From Perognathus longimembris pacificus (Eukaryota > Chordata > Mammalia > Rodentia > Heteromyidae): a stretch of 64,000 bases of DNA. Numbering within the stretch: position 1 is the first letter of the stretch; each line of letters starts with the position of its first letter. The notes under the pieces were generated by a model. It was not told where the DNA came from. It saw only the letters and a list, made by a program, of their open reading frames with translations, and made no database searches. The translations under genes and the position numbers were made by a program. The DNA lies in NCBI RefSeq assembly GCF_023159225.1, contig NC_063175.1, positions 1,060,755 through 1,124,754 of the forward strand, in the 5' to 3' direction. Positions 33,715 through 44,429 of the stretch are shown piece by piece.

Positions 33715-33718
33715 GTAA
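33711..33718. promoter_or_regulatory. TTACGTAA, PAR-bZIP/NFIL3-type site
   Basis: A perfect 8-bp palindrome matching the known binding consensus of PAR-bZIP factors (DBP, HLF, TEF) and NFIL3. An 8-mer like this is expected about once in 64 kb by chance, so occupancy is unproven. Its low-repeat surroundings make it mildly more interesting. Confidence 0.3.
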
Positions 33719-33816
33719 GCCTCAGGCCCATCTCCATCCAGCCCTCTGTGCACATTAACACGAAGCAGTATATAATTTAGAAAGGGGGAAATGCGATCAT
33801 AGCTTTTGCCCCCACA
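33715..33816 (-). other. Candidate minus-strand exon
   Basis: On the minus strand an in-frame stop and 'cag' precede position 33816, and a textbook donor 'ttac|gtaagt' follows 33715. The 102-nt block is open for 34 codons (start 'CGGKSYDRISPF', end 'DGDGPEAY'), with a plausible amino-acid mix. The acceptor lacks a strong pyrimidine tract. I do not recognise the peptide. It could be a real coding exon of a gene spanning the window, or chance. Confidence 0.22.
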
Positions 33817-35203
33817 CTGCTATGAAATTCCAGGCTTTTATGTGCAGGAAGCTCCATGTTGATCTTGGCGTCTCCATGGGTTAAAAATCTTGTTTAAATG
33901 TTGCAGCCTTAGAATAGTCTTTGAGGTTTTTCCTATGTTGTTTTATAAAAGGCTTCTGCCTGATTATTTACAGATGCTGTCTCTAAGAAGGCTGAAAATA
34001 GTCTCACTATGAACACCGAAATTTGGACTCAGGCTTTCCTGACTACTTTATGGTGAACAGTTCAACAGAGCTCAGGCCCAAAGGGGGTCCTGCTAAACTT
34101 ACTTTGCAATGAAATTTCTGTTGGTGTCTCAAACACGGGAGTTTGTGTTGACCTGATGTGTGCCGGTCAAGGAGTCATCCCTCACTGTACCCATTCAACA
34201 ATTGCTATGTTGAGTCAGGCTTGTGCCAGGGTCTGGTGACCTGAGAAGAATCCCAAGGCTCTGTCTCTAAGGAGCTCAGGTTAGAAAGGCAGTATGGCCA
34301 GAAAGCATGATGGGAATGTTACCTGTCAGACACATTCTTGTTCTTCAAGATCTCCAGAGAAGAGCTTATTGTAACATTCTTAGTGTATCTGTAGTTTCCT
34401 ACCCTACCACCTCATACAGAGAGATCTTCTCTCTCCATCACCCAAACCCCTGAGCTGAGTTAAATCCTGGTCTCATAGATGCATCTTTCTCTGTGCAGGT
34501 CATGGCCCAGCATTCTCTTCCCCAGGCAGAGCAGCCCCTACCTATCTACCCAAGGGTTCTCTCTTCTCCTTCTAGTGCCTTCAGGGTCACCTCCTGGACT
34601 CCTTCCAACCCCCCTTATCCCTTCTCAGCAAAAGGATAAAAACTCAGAGATGGACAGGAAAGGAGCCAAAGACTTTTTCTTCCCAATTCCTACAAATCCC
34701 TTAGGGTCTCTAGAGGCAGGTTAAATAAGCCTCTTTTTAGAGGACAATGGGGAGAGGCTCCAGGCTGCCAGCACTGGGGGAAGAGGCTGACAAGAGTAAA
34801 ATACAATCTGTACACATTTAATTAGGGACACATGGTCCCCATAGCCATCAACATTACTGTTCTTGGCACTGCTAACCTCTCTGGACCCATCAGGACAGGG
34901 GGGTGAATATTGAATACGAGCTTTTGGGCTAACCGTAGTACCATCAATCTTTGTAACTGAGTTAAGGACTTTTCCATGTGATTTAAAACTTGCAGAAACA
35001 ATGGCCAGAGCTCACCACCCATCTCTTGTTCTAGTCTTCTCTTCTTAAGAACAGAACCCAAGCCTACATACACTGTGAGCAACATTATAATTACATCTCA
35101 TCTTCTTCCTCCTCCCCAGGGTATTTACCATAGGCAATTCATCTAATTCTCCTAATAACCTTATATATATAATCTTCCACACTGCTAAGAGAGAAAGGGG
35201 AAC

Positions 35204-35570
35204 TGCTAGGTAGATAAGGATAAAAAGACATAACACGTGTCAGGTAACATGTGGCCCCTGGTGGCATTTCTTGTTCCTTTTGTGCCTTGGGTTCCTGTTC
35301 AATTGCTTCTTCTTCCCATGTGCTGTGAGTTCTTGTTCAAAGGCTTCTTCTTCCTTCCCACAACACTCTAGGTGCCCACTCAGCCAATGGAAAGAGCCAG
35401 GGCAGTGCATGCAGGAGCTATGAAGTATGGGAGGAGCCCTGTAGTATTAAATTCCCCACAAGAGTGGCCTCCATTGGACTCCTCTTTGGGCCCCTCTCTG
35501 GATGGAGAGCTACTTTCTTTCATAGCTTTCCTTCCACTTTCAAATAAACTTATTCTGTTTCCTGTAAACA
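35204..35570 (+). repeat. Possible retroviral LTR-like segment
   Basis: A purine-rich run ('gagagaaaggggaa', 35189-35202) is followed by 'tgctagg' or, at 35238, 'tgtcagg'. Further on are a CCAAT box (35384-35388) and AATAAA (35542-35547), ending 'cctgtaaaca'. This order resembles a polypurine tract plus U3/R of a class I element. I see no recognisable viral coding frame upstream, and the assignment is tentative. Confidence 0.28.
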
Positions 35571-35798
35571 CTTTCTTGCCTTTTAATTCCCTAATGGATG
35601 GAGAAACAAATGCATTCTCCTAGATGGCATCACAGCTAGGAAAACAAAGGCATAAAGGCATCCTGGTGACTTGCTCAAGGCATCTATAGAGAAAGTATGG
35701 GAGGTAGGAGCCAGACAGATATGCCTGTCTCACTATCTTCTTCTATACTCTGACTACTGCAAAATACACCATGGATGCTACAACACTTTCTATACAGA

Positions 35799-36105
35799 GA
35801 TGGTCCCTGCCTTAGCAATGGGTCAACCCATGATTTCTCCACTTGATGAGGGGGCCAAAGGATACATTCAACAATCATTACTCATTTTGCCTCCAGAATC
35901 CCAGAAGTTACACGAGTTAGTCAACACTAATTATAAAATGGGCATTGTATTAGATGTTTTTGCCCAACTGTAGGCTAGTGTATGTGTTCTGAGCACATTT
36001 AAGGTAGGCCATATTATGATGATGTTCAGTAGGAGGATATTCAATTTACAATGGGTTTATAAAGACATAACCCCATTGATGGTTAAGTTGAGTAGAGTCT
36101 GTAAT
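35799..36105 (+). mobile_element. Tigger-type DNA transposon (non-autonomous)
   Basis: 'gatggtccctgccttagcaa' at the left, then 'ataaaatgggcattgtatta', 'tttgcccaactgtaggctag' and 'gttctgagcacatttaaggt', ending with 'caatttacaatgggtttata' and 'aaccccattgatggttaagt'. This order matches an ancient Tigger-derived element. Open frames across it are not host genes. Confidence 0.82.
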
Positions 36106-36152
36106 TATTTTATTGGTCCTCCAAACATTTCTAGGATGATTAAAGAACTATT

Positions 36153-36345
36153 AGTAGCCTGGAACAGTGACTTACACCTGTAATCCCAACTACTAAAGAA
36201 GCAGAGATTGGCAGGATCTTGGTTCAAGGACAACTCTGATGAAATTATACACTGAAAGATAACTAAAGCAAAAAAGACCTGGGGAAATTGCTCAAGTAGT
36301 GGAACAAGTAGACTGCTCCAATTTCAAACCACAGTGCTCAAACAA
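36153..36345 (+). mobile_element. Composite SINE, diverged
   Basis: 'cagtgacttacacctgtaat' start and an ID-like 'attgctcaagtagtggaaca' second half. Confidence 0.75.
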
Positions 36346-36820
36346 TACATCAGCAAACAAACCAAAAGAAAAAAACAAACAAAACCCCCAAACTAACCAA
36401 CAATACAAACCATACAGAAAAAAAGCTGTGAACATTTTTTAATGGACTAGAACAATTATTGTGTATTGTCATCAGAAAATGAGCTGCCTCCTCACATTCT
36501 TCCAGGTTTTCTGATTCTACACACATTTTTACAGCTCTGCAAATCACAGATATCTGAGAGAATGTAAAGCATTCTTGTACACAGATGTGCAGATAATTGT
36601 GGCTAGTGGAAATGCGATTCACATTCATGTCCCTGAGTGGAAAAAGGGAGCCGTGCATCCACCCAGCAATTTCAGCTTTTTTTTTTGTTTTACTTGAGCT
36701 GCCTATGAATTCTTACTGATTGTCTCCTTAGTTAATGAGTTAATTCCTCAATGCAAATTCATTTGATGTTTCTGAGTGATGATTTTTTTTACCTTTTAAA
36801 GTAAGAATCTTTGAGTAACA
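36346..36820. other. Single-copy sequence
   Basis: No feature beyond an A/C-rich run at the SINE tail and short T runs. Confidence 0.4.
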
Positions 36821-36821
36821 C

Positions 36822-37075
36822 TAATATTTATTGAGTCCTTGGGGCTGGAGGTGTGGTTAAGGTGGTAGAACACCACCCACTGAGTAAAAGCATCAGGCTC
36901 TGAGTTCAAGTCCCAGTCCTAGGGTTAAAAACAAAACAAAAAAATTTTACTGGGCCCTTATTTTGAGCTTTATATACATTTAATTTGCACAGCCATGATT
37001 AAGCAGGCCCTGTGACTGCTGCACTTTGGAGATGAGAAGACAGAGATTCAGAAGGATGCTGCAAGTTTTTGTAGT
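36822..37075 (-). repeat. MIR/L2-type repeat split by an ID-like SINE
   Basis: 'aatatttattgagtccttgg' at 36827, then after the inserted SINE 'gggcccttattttgagcttt', 'catttaatttgcacagccat' and 'ctttggagatgagaagacag', the reversed MIR-type order. Confidence 0.75.
36838..36945 (+). mobile_element. ID-like SINE monomer
   Basis: 'tggggctggaggtgtggtta', 'gctctgagttcaagtccc' and an A/C tail. Degraded flanking duplication ('ttattgagtcctt' against 'tttactgggccctt'). Confidence 0.85.
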
Positions 37076-37905
37076 TTCTATGAGTTTGGGAAGGGGTTAT
37101 TTCTTTCTTGCTTCTTTGTGAAACCATCATTCTTTATTGCTTTGGAGCTCGCATGGGTGAGACTAAATAACTCCCTGAAGCAGCAAAGTCCTTAAAGATG
37201 AATACAGATGTCTCTCCCCAGCAGTTATGGAAGGCAGACTGCAGTTCGCACACTGTGAAGTTGTCATCACTTGTGCTTCTAATGTTGGCCTACATTCCCC
37301 TGGTGAACAATCTGGGGTGCACTCATTGATATCACTGATCTCTGAGTTGGAAGTCCTGCATTATTAGCTGGGCTATGCTACCAGCAGCAATGGAATCACA
37401 GACATGTCATTTAGCCTTCCTGGTTCTCAGTAGGGCAACTGGGTGGACCAAGTCAGGTGTGCCAACAATGCTAACAAAGATGGCTCCCAGTCAGATGAGC
37501 ATCTTATGCAGGCTTGGTTATTAAACCTGAGCCTTAAAGGAGGGTGGTGGTGATGTGCATATGAAAACCAGTAAAGAGCAAGACTTGAAGGGCAAGTCAA
37601 TGAAGGTGGAAGTGCTCCTAACCTTACTCCCAATGGGCAAAATTATCCTAGGCTGTCTCTCAAGTCAAGTCCCTTCAGAGACTTTCCTTGAGTTGGACAA
37701 ACCATCAACAGTCCTCAAGTGTGCACCAAAATGAATGCAAGCTCACTAATATCTAGGATGGAGACTTTAGCCCACACCATAGTGCTCCAACATCCAGGAG
37801 ACCTGTTCCATTATTCTGCCCTCCTCTTTTGCTGTGTTTCCCAGGGTAAATTTCTCTTTCAAAGTTGTCTTTGTTTTTTAACTGTGTTCACTTTTCTTTT
37901 GTTTT
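37076..37905. other. Single-copy stretch
   Basis: No repeat or gene recognised. Confidence 0.4.
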
Positions 37906-37907
37906 TT

Positions 37908-37992
37908 GTTTTGCTTTAGTGTTAGGGATGGGACCCATGGCCTCATACATGTTTGGCAAGGTCTCTACGCTTGAAGCACACCCCTAGTCCCA
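37908..37992 (-). mobile_element. ID-like SINE monomer, minus strand
   Basis: 'gggatgggacccatggcctc' (reversed B-box) and 'gaagcacacccctagtcccac' (reversed 5' end). Confidence 0.8.
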
Positions 37993-38179
37993 CGTTTTGG
38001 TGTTTAATGATGTTTCCAAAATGATGCACTACTACACATACTCTTATTTGCCCCACAGAGATCCTACTTAAGACCTTTTGATGTCCAATATTGATTGTTT
38101 ACTGTGAGCTACATATACTTTGTTCTAAGTACTAGGAATGCAGCAGGTTTTGAAACAAAAAAAAAAATCACTGCTTTTA

Positions 38180-38271
38180 CAGATGTTTATATTTTGGGAT
38201 GCTGGGACCCACCTGCCGCCCCGGCACTCCCACTCCGCGTGGGACTCACCAGATGTTTATATTTTGGGATG
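38180..38271. repeat. 22-bp direct repeat flanking a 48-bp GC-rich insert
   Basis: The same 22 bases (beginning 'cagatgtttatatt') occur at 38180-38201 and 38250-38271 without mismatch. Between them lies a 48-bp block that is about 73% G+C with several CpGs ('ctgccgccccggcactccc', 'ccgcgtgggactcac'). It has no A tail, unlike every retroposon nearby. Confidence 0.92.
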
Positions 38272-38309
38272 TGGTAGAGTGGTATAGGTGGATATAAATG
38301 ACACTCAAG

Positions 38310-38625
38310 GAAAAAACTGGAGGTGGTATGTGAACTTGAACTCAAGAGTCTTATACTTGCAAGGCAGGTACTCCATCACTTGGACCCATTCTGTCAGCCT
38401 ATTTATTTGTGCTATTATTTTCAAGGTAAGGTTTTGACTTATGCATAAGGCCAGCATGAGCTGTGGTCCTCCTATTTGTGCTGCCCTTTGTCACTGGAAT
38501 AACAGGCAAGAACCACTGTATCCAGCCAATGGTTGATTTGTAAACTTTTATGCCTGGGCTGGCATCCAACCACAGTTTCAGATCTTTGCCTTCCAAGTAG
38601 CTAATATCACAGGCCTGAGCCTTTA
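38310..38625 (-). mobile_element. Diverged minus-strand SINE
   Basis: About 38325-38400 resembles a reversed ID-like monomer ('tccatcacttggaccc'). About 38400-38625 carries the composite family's reversed B1-like part ('gcctgggctggcatccaacc', 'ccttccaagtagctaatatc'). Confidence 0.65.
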
Positions 38626-38732
38626 AGACACTTGTCTTAAAAATGCTTAATTGTTTACTATGAAGCCTTTAAAAATTATTAGAAATCTTGTTTTGAATGA
38701 ATAAAAACAAAACAAAACAAAACCAGTAACCT

Positions 38733-38970
38733 AGCCAGGTGACAATGGCTAACAACTGTTATCCTAGATACTCAGGAGGCTGAAATGTGAGGATCATAGT
38801 TCTAAGCCAGCTGAGGCAGGAAAGTTTTGAGACTCTTATCTCCAACTAACTACCAAAAAAGCTAGAAGTGGAGTGGCTCAAGTGGTAGAGCACTAGCTTT
38901 GCGCTCAAATGCTCAGGCACAGTGCGTAGGCCCTGAGTTTAGGCCACAGGACAGACACAAAAGCAACAAA
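38733..38970 (+). mobile_element. Composite SINE
   Basis: 'ccaggtgacaatggctaaca' to 'ggccctgagtttaggccaca' in family order. Confidence 0.88.
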
Positions 38971-40510
38971 TACCAACAACCTAAAGAACAAAAGTTTGTA
39001 TCTTACCAGAACACTACAAATTAAAGAGCCAAGAAGGCAGATATCTGTATGATTCAGTGGTATTGCTCATTTTTAGACAATAGACAAGTCAGATTTGTTT
39101 GCTGAAAAAAAGTGCTACTTTATTTTTTAAAGCTACTCACTGGGTAAGTGAACCAAATGGCCAGAAGATGCCTCACACATTGCACAGCCATCTGGTGTTA
39201 TGGCAAATAAAGTAATTAATTAGAAATTACAACTGAAAACCCCTCTGTACAAATACTTAAATAATTTAAAACATTTTAAAAGAAATTATATCTGACTGAT
39301 GTGATTTATCTACAGGCACATGTCTGAGGGGGCTCATTAACATGGAATAACTTCAGAAGGAAAGGTATGAAACAAGTTCTTAGTATGAAGGGCCAGCTGG
39401 TCTCAAACTCACAGTCTTGGTTCAGCCTCCCAAGTGCTGGATTATAGGTAAATACTAACATGCCCACCTTTAGAATTACTTTAAAGAGGTATTATTTTCC
39501 AAATGAAGCAGCAATGCATTTAATTAGGTAACTAAAAGCTCTTTTTTGAAACTTAAATAAAAATAAATCAATATTAACATGGTAGAATAATAATTAAGAT
39601 ACCAGGCTATATATAAATATGGATATCTTTCCATTAAGAAGACTTCACTAACTTAAATGTTTTTCTCCCTTTGAGTTAAATTAAATCAAGCCAAAATGTA
39701 CTTGGCCTAAAGCAAGTCTTCTAAGGCATGAGTATAACATTTACTAGGAAACACAAACATAGTAAAGAGGCTTTCCAAAGAGGTAATTTTTTTAGCCAGA
39801 TGGAAAGCTTTATTTTAAAAATGTGAAAGGTCATAAAAACCACCCTATTTTGAGTAATCATAATTTTTAACAGGCCAAATTGCATATTCTTAACACACAA
39901 GCTAGTCTTTTAATTATTTTAAATGATTTTCCTCAAAAGTAAGAAGGAAAATCCAATATAGATTGTGAAACCTCAAAACCTAAGACTAAAACTTCTCCAA
40001 TTGGGACATTGTTAGCTCACTATCTGCTGTATGTGTTGCATGCATGCATACACGTGCGTTTAATGAAAGCATTTTATCCCCAATGGTGGTGATAATATTT
40101 CCAAATACTTAAAACCTATGGTGAGAACAATGTGTACCACAAATGAAAAATTTCTATTTTTGGCTAGTTTGTCAGTAAACAATACAAGCAATTTTCTCAT
40201 GCAATTTACCAACACAAGCTAGCAAAGAACAGGCATCATAGTGGAAGGTAGATGTGGATTTGAAAGTCTAACACCAGACCTATGTGAATTAATAAAATAC
40301 CAATGAAGAACCAAAATAGATCTGAGCTCCACAAACAGATTCGCCAATCTATCTCAGCTAGCACCTTTGTACTCTTTCCTATCATTTCCCTTTTCTTAAT
40401 TCATAACTTTTCATAAATGTGTGGGATTACAGGCTTATTGTCTATTCTCTTATTTCTAAAAGAATGTAAATGCCACCTGAGTTATGGAATTACATTTTTG
40501 TACAACTTAA
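38971..40510. other. AT-rich, mostly single-copy stretch
   Basis: A reversed B1-like piece lies at about 39388-39470 ('tcagcctcccaagtgctgga'). Otherwise I recognise nothing over about 1.5 kb. Confidence 0.45.
39388..39470 (-). mobile_element. B1-type SINE fragment, minus strand
   Basis: 'gctggtctcaaactcacagt' and 'cctcccaagtgctggattat' are the reversed B1/Alu monomer. Confidence 0.8.
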
Positions 40511-40514
40511 TAGT

Positions 40515-40655
40515 ATTTTTCTCTTAAAAAAAGAATGTAAGTGTTTTGTGATGAGGACTCTGCTTTGCTCACTTATGCATTTCCAACCCCCAGGACAGAG
40601 CCTGGCATGTGGAAGGGGCCTAGTATTTGTTGAAAGGATAGAGAAGTCCTCTGGA
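40515..40655 (+). repeat. L2 3' end
   Basis: 'catttccaacccccaggaca', 'gagcctggcatgtggaaggg' and 'cctagtatttgttgaaagga' are the L2 terminal region. Confidence 0.85.
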
Positions 40656-40912
40656 GACCCACAGACTCCATGACAAAATAACTCTTCATTTTAATCTTGA
40701 AAAATTACATTTTCCCATGACTCTTTTGAACTTATTATGAAAAATAATCTTTCTTTTCAAGTATTGGGTAAATTTGAAACTTTCAGTGAAATAAAAATCT
40801 CTAAGGTTTAATATGCATAGACAAAACTTCTACAAGCAAGTACACCTGACCTAAACTGAACTTGATGAAATTGAAAGAGCAGTACTATATTTCCAACAGA
40901 TCTCCATACCAT

Positions 40913-40985
40913 CCATATATATATATATATACACATATATACACACACATATATATGCACATACATACATACATACATACATACA
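40913..40985. repeat. (TA)n/(CATA)n compound microsatellite
   Basis: TA run followed by TACA/CATA units. Confidence 0.95.
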
Positions 40986-40994
40986 TTCATCACT

Positions 40995-41228
40995 CAAGTG
41001 GAGTACCAGTGGTTCATCCTTGTAATCCTAACTACTCTGGAGGCTAAGATCTGAGGATCATGGATCAAAGCCAACCCAGGGAAAAAAGTCTATGAGTCTT
41101 CAAATAACCACCAAAAAGATGGAAGTGGAATTGTGGGCTCAAGTGGTAGAATGGTTGCCTTGAGCAAAAAACAACAACTCAGGAACAGTGTTCAGGCCCT
41201 GAGTTAAAGCCCCCCTCCCCCCACACAC
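40995..41228 (+). mobile_element. Composite SINE
   Basis: 'agtggttcatccttgtaatc' to 'ggccctgagttaaagccccc'; C/A-rich tail. Confidence 0.9.
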
Positions 41229-41465
41229 AGTATTGCTGGACACTGGTAGCTCACTAGCTACTCAGGAGGTTGAGATCTAAGGATCACAGTTCAAAGCCAG
41301 TAGAGGCAGGAAAGTCTGCAAGACTCTTATCTCCAATTAACCACCAAAAAGCCAGAAGTAGAGGCGTGGCTTAAGCGGTAGAGCATCAGCCTTGAGCAAA
41401 TAAATAAATAAGCTAAGCAAGAATGTGAGGTCCTGCATTCAAGCCTCAGGACCAGTGTGTGCATG
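41229..41465 (+). mobile_element. Composite SINE, directly following the previous one
   Basis: 'tattgctggacactggtagc' to 'cattcaagcctcaggaccag'. Two same-orientation copies sit tail to head. Confidence 0.9.
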
Positions 41466-41661
41466 CACATGTACACTCCTCCCATCCCCCACAAATTAAA
41501 AAGATTACATTTAGTTCGACTACACCACCTTGTTTTTCTTAAATACAAATCAGCCCAACACAATGGATATACCTAGAAACTTTTAAAGGTAAAGCTCTAT
41601 GTTTATTGGAATACTTACGTATCTCACCATCACAAATCACAAAATATGATTAAAATTGTGC

Positions 41662-41881
41662 TGGTTGTTGTTGTTGTTGTTGTTGTTTTGCCAGTCCTGG
41701 GGCTTGGACTCATGGCCTGAGCACTGTCCCTGGCTTCTTTTTGCTCAAGGCTAGCACTCTACCACTTGAGCCACAGAGCCATTTCTGGCTTTTTCTGTTT
41801 ATGTGATGCTGAGGAATAGAACCCAGGGCTTTGTGCATGCTAGGCAAGCACTCTACTACAGCTAAGGCTCATTCCCAGCCC
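41662..41881 (-). mobile_element. IDL-Geo-like dimeric SINE with (TTG)n tail
   Basis: (TTG)n tail complement, 'ttgccagtcctggggcttgg', 'ctaccacttgagccacagag', ending 'ctcattcccagcccc'. I could not read a clear duplication, the only such case among 13 copies. It also carries a small local change near 41855 ('ctactacagctaaggc'). Confidence 0.93.
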
Positions 41882-42367
41882 CTGTACTGATGTTTTCAAG
41901 TGGTGATAAAGTTTGGAGTATTGCTCCTCTAATTCCACGTTTACTATGAGCCTGTGGTTTTCATGTCATGATTTTTCCAAGTGTGGTTAGGCAGTCTACA
42001 GAATTAGCTAAGACAGAATGGACATGTTGAGATTGTGCTCAGATTTATCCTCCACTTTTATCTCGCTTGCCAATGGCTACTCTGGATGAATTGTTTCTCT
42101 TCACTAGTGTCTCCAACATACCACACCAAGAGAAGGTTGAGAAGTATTACTTATCTAAGTGTAAGTTTCTTTCTTTCCTATAAGGAAAACCAAAACATGT
42201 CAGGTCATACCACTGAACTGTTCATGTATTTGCTATCAATTCTGCTTACGGAAGCTGGTACTCTTTCTAAACACACCAAAGAGAGAGAAAAGAAGGTTAA
42301 GTATCCTGTCATCTACATAAAAATCAAACTCATAATGCAATATTGAGTCACAAATATGAGACCAACT
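41882..42367. other. Single-copy sequence
   Basis: An open frame of about 100 codons starts at 42035 on the plus strand and has no recognisable domain; length within chance. Confidence 0.4.
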
Positions 42368-42720
42368 ATTATAGTTTGAATATTAAATGACCCTCCCCTG
42401 TCCCCCACCCCTGCCAGATTGATATACAGAAAGCCTGGGTTCCCAGCTAGTGGAACTATTTGGGGGATATTCTGGAAACTTTCAGAGGTCAGATACACCT
42501 AGAAACATAAGTCCCTGGGGCTTGTGTCTCCTCCTGGGCTTCCTGTCAGCCATGATGTCAGGTGTTCTCTGATTCTATCTGCCATGAGGTAAGAAACTCC
42601 TCTGCCAGCTAATCCAACCCCAGATGTCCTGCCCCACCACAGCCATGATGGACCAAAACTTCTGAAGCCTTCCTTCCTTCCTTGTTTCTGTCAGAAAGAA
42701 AAGCTAATACATTACTTCTA
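42368..42720 (+). mobile_element. MaLR-type solo LTR
   Basis: 'ttatagtttgaatattaaat' at the start, 'agctagtggaactatttggg' and 'ctgccatgaggtaagaaact' follow the order of mammalian MaLR (MLT/MST-class) LTRs. Diverged; no internal coding region seen. Confidence 0.75.
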
Positions 42721-42924
42721 TTACTACTAATAATGTATTGCTACTGAAATATTGCCCATAAATCAAAGAGGCCTTTTCATTATCTAGAAAAAAAGAACTC
42801 AAATATATGTTTTCTACTGCTAACAAATTACAGCTTGAGAATATGCCAGGGGTTGAAAACTGGCTCAAAGCATCACTGGAAAATTCAAGAACAAAAGAAG
42901 ATATCTAATGTTTAAAAGTCAGGT

Positions 42925-43020
42925 ATTTCAGCCCTTGGGAAGCTGATGCAGGAGGATCACAAGTTCAAGGCCAGCCTGTGTTATGAAGCAAGAACTTGTT
43001 CAAAAATAGAAAAGAGTAAA
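42925..43020 (+). mobile_element. B1-type SINE fragment
   Basis: 'gcccttgggaagctgatgca', 'ggaggatcacaagttcaagg' and 'ccagcctgtgttatgaagca' belong to a B1/Alu-like monomer. Confidence 0.85.
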
Positions 43021-43260
43021 AAGTGTAAGGCTAAAGGATAGGAAAGAAACTTACAAGTATTTTCCCAACTATAAGCTAATAATGACCAATAATTATTCAG
43101 AAAAACAAATGTATTATATAATTTTCATGATAACCCTCCATTACCAAGACTACTAATTTTGCTCACATAATCATCTACGAACAAGCTCAGAGTCCAAGCT
43201 TATAGCACACCTCTAGTGTAGGAGCAGCCACACTTGCTCATTGTGTCTCTGCATCCTCTC
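43021..43260. other. Single-copy sequence
   Basis: No feature recognised. Confidence 0.35.
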
Positions 43261-43272
43261 CCTGCCATTCTT

Positions 43273-43486
43273 TTTTTTTTTTTTTTTTTATGGCCAGTCC
43301 TGGGCCTTGGACTCAGGGCCTGAGCACTGTCCCTGGCTTCTTCCCGCTCAAGGCTAGCACTCTGCCACTTGAGCCACAGCGCCGCTTCTGGCCGTTTTCT
43401 GTATATGTGGTGCTGGGGAATCGAACCTAGGGCCTCGTGTATCCGAGGCAGGCACTCTTGCCACTAGGCTATATCCCCAGCCCCTT
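43273..43486 (-). mobile_element. IDL-Geo-like SINE, CpG-rich subfamily
   Basis: Poly-T, 'ggccagtcctgggccttgg', 'cttcccgctcaaggctagca', 'cacagcgccgcttctggccg', 'ctaggctatatccccagccc'. A 12-bp duplication 'cctgccattctt' lies at 43261-43272 and 43487-43498. It shares diagnostic bases with 43648 and 51129, not with the other copies. Confidence 0.97.
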
Positions 43487-43498
43487 CCTGCCATTCTT

Positions 43499-43632
43499 CC
43501 CCCCATAGGATCTTTGCTGTATTCCGGGTCATCTCTCTACCTCCTGCCTGGGGGTAGATAAATAATAGTCAAACTCAAATATCTGCTTGGATACCTCAGT
43601 TCTCCAATCACTTCTCTGATCATACTGCCATC
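43499..43632. other. Short single-copy spacer between two opposed SINEs
   Basis: No feature; separates two nearly identical SINEs in inverted orientation. Confidence 0.4.
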
Positions 43633-43647
43633 AAAAAAACTTTCCCA

Positions 43648-43850
43648 GGGGCTGGGGCTATAGCCTAGTGGCAAGAGTGCCTGCCTCGGATACACGAGGC
43701 CCTAGGTTCAATTCCCCAGCACCACATATACAGAAAACGGCCAGAAGCGGCGCTGTGGCTCAAGTGGCAGAGTGCTAGCCTTGAGCGGGAAGAAGCCAGG
43801 GACAGTGCTCAGGCCCTGAGTCCAAGGCCCAGGACTGGCCAAAAAAAAAA
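43648..43850 (+). mobile_element. IDL-Geo-like SINE, CpG-rich subfamily
   Basis: 'ggggctggggctatagccta', 'tcggatacacgaggccctag', 'ccagaagcggcgctgtggct', 'cttgagcgggaagaagccag', 'ctgagtccaaggcccaggac', poly-A. Duplicated 'aaaaaaactttccca' at 43633-43647 and 43851-43865. Confidence 0.97.
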
Positions 43851-43865
43851 AAAAAAACTTTCCCA

Positions 43866-44429
43866 AAGCACATTTGTGAAGCTTGCTGTCCCTGGCACAA
43901 TACAATGTCTACCCTTTTTCTTACAGACTCCCTCAAATGACATTTAAGACAAACATCATCCCCACAGCAACTCATAACCTGAATTATTTTTTTTCCCCTG
44001 CATCATCTCTCATTCTGCTTATCCACATATTCCAAGAGAACCAAACTACCTCCATTTCTGGAAGTTTCCTCTCTGGCTCCATTACCCTTGCCATCTGATC
44101 TTCTTAGATTTCTCTCCTTCCATGCCTCTAGTCTCAACAATGTTTCTGATTTTGATGGACAGTTTTGTGGTATTTATAAACACCCACTCTTCATACTGCA
44201 ATTCTCTTCACTTACATGTTCTCTGTGGGATTCGAACTTTTAGTATTAGCACCCCGATCACTCCCTTCCACATAATGACTATTCATGTTCATTAACATAT
44301 ATCTCAATTGAACTCCTAATCAGAGAGATGATAGAAGTTAGTTTTGAGGATGACATTTCAAGTCACTTATACATGTTTTTTTTTAATATCCAGAAGTAGA
44401 TAAGGCATCCAGAATTTGCCTACTTTGTT
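43866..44429. other. Single-copy sequence
   Basis: No repeat or gene recognised. Confidence 0.4.

Larger units (their letters stand above)
33186..34800. other. Largely single-copy stretch with candidate regulatory or exon signals
   Basis: No named repeat except a possible L2/MIR trace near 34190-34330 ('caggcttgtgccagggtctg'). It includes the palindromic site TTACGTAA at 33711-33718 and the two weak exon candidates listed next. Confidence 0.5.

Noticed and set aside
35671..35973. 100-codon open frame as a gene
   Set aside because: Its second half lies in a Tigger-type transposon (35799-36105), so the frame is accidental.
41229..41465. CRISPR-like or tandem array from adjacent SINEs at 40995 and 41229
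   Set aside because: The two units are ordinary diverged SINE copies of about 230 bp, with no short regular repeats or spacers.
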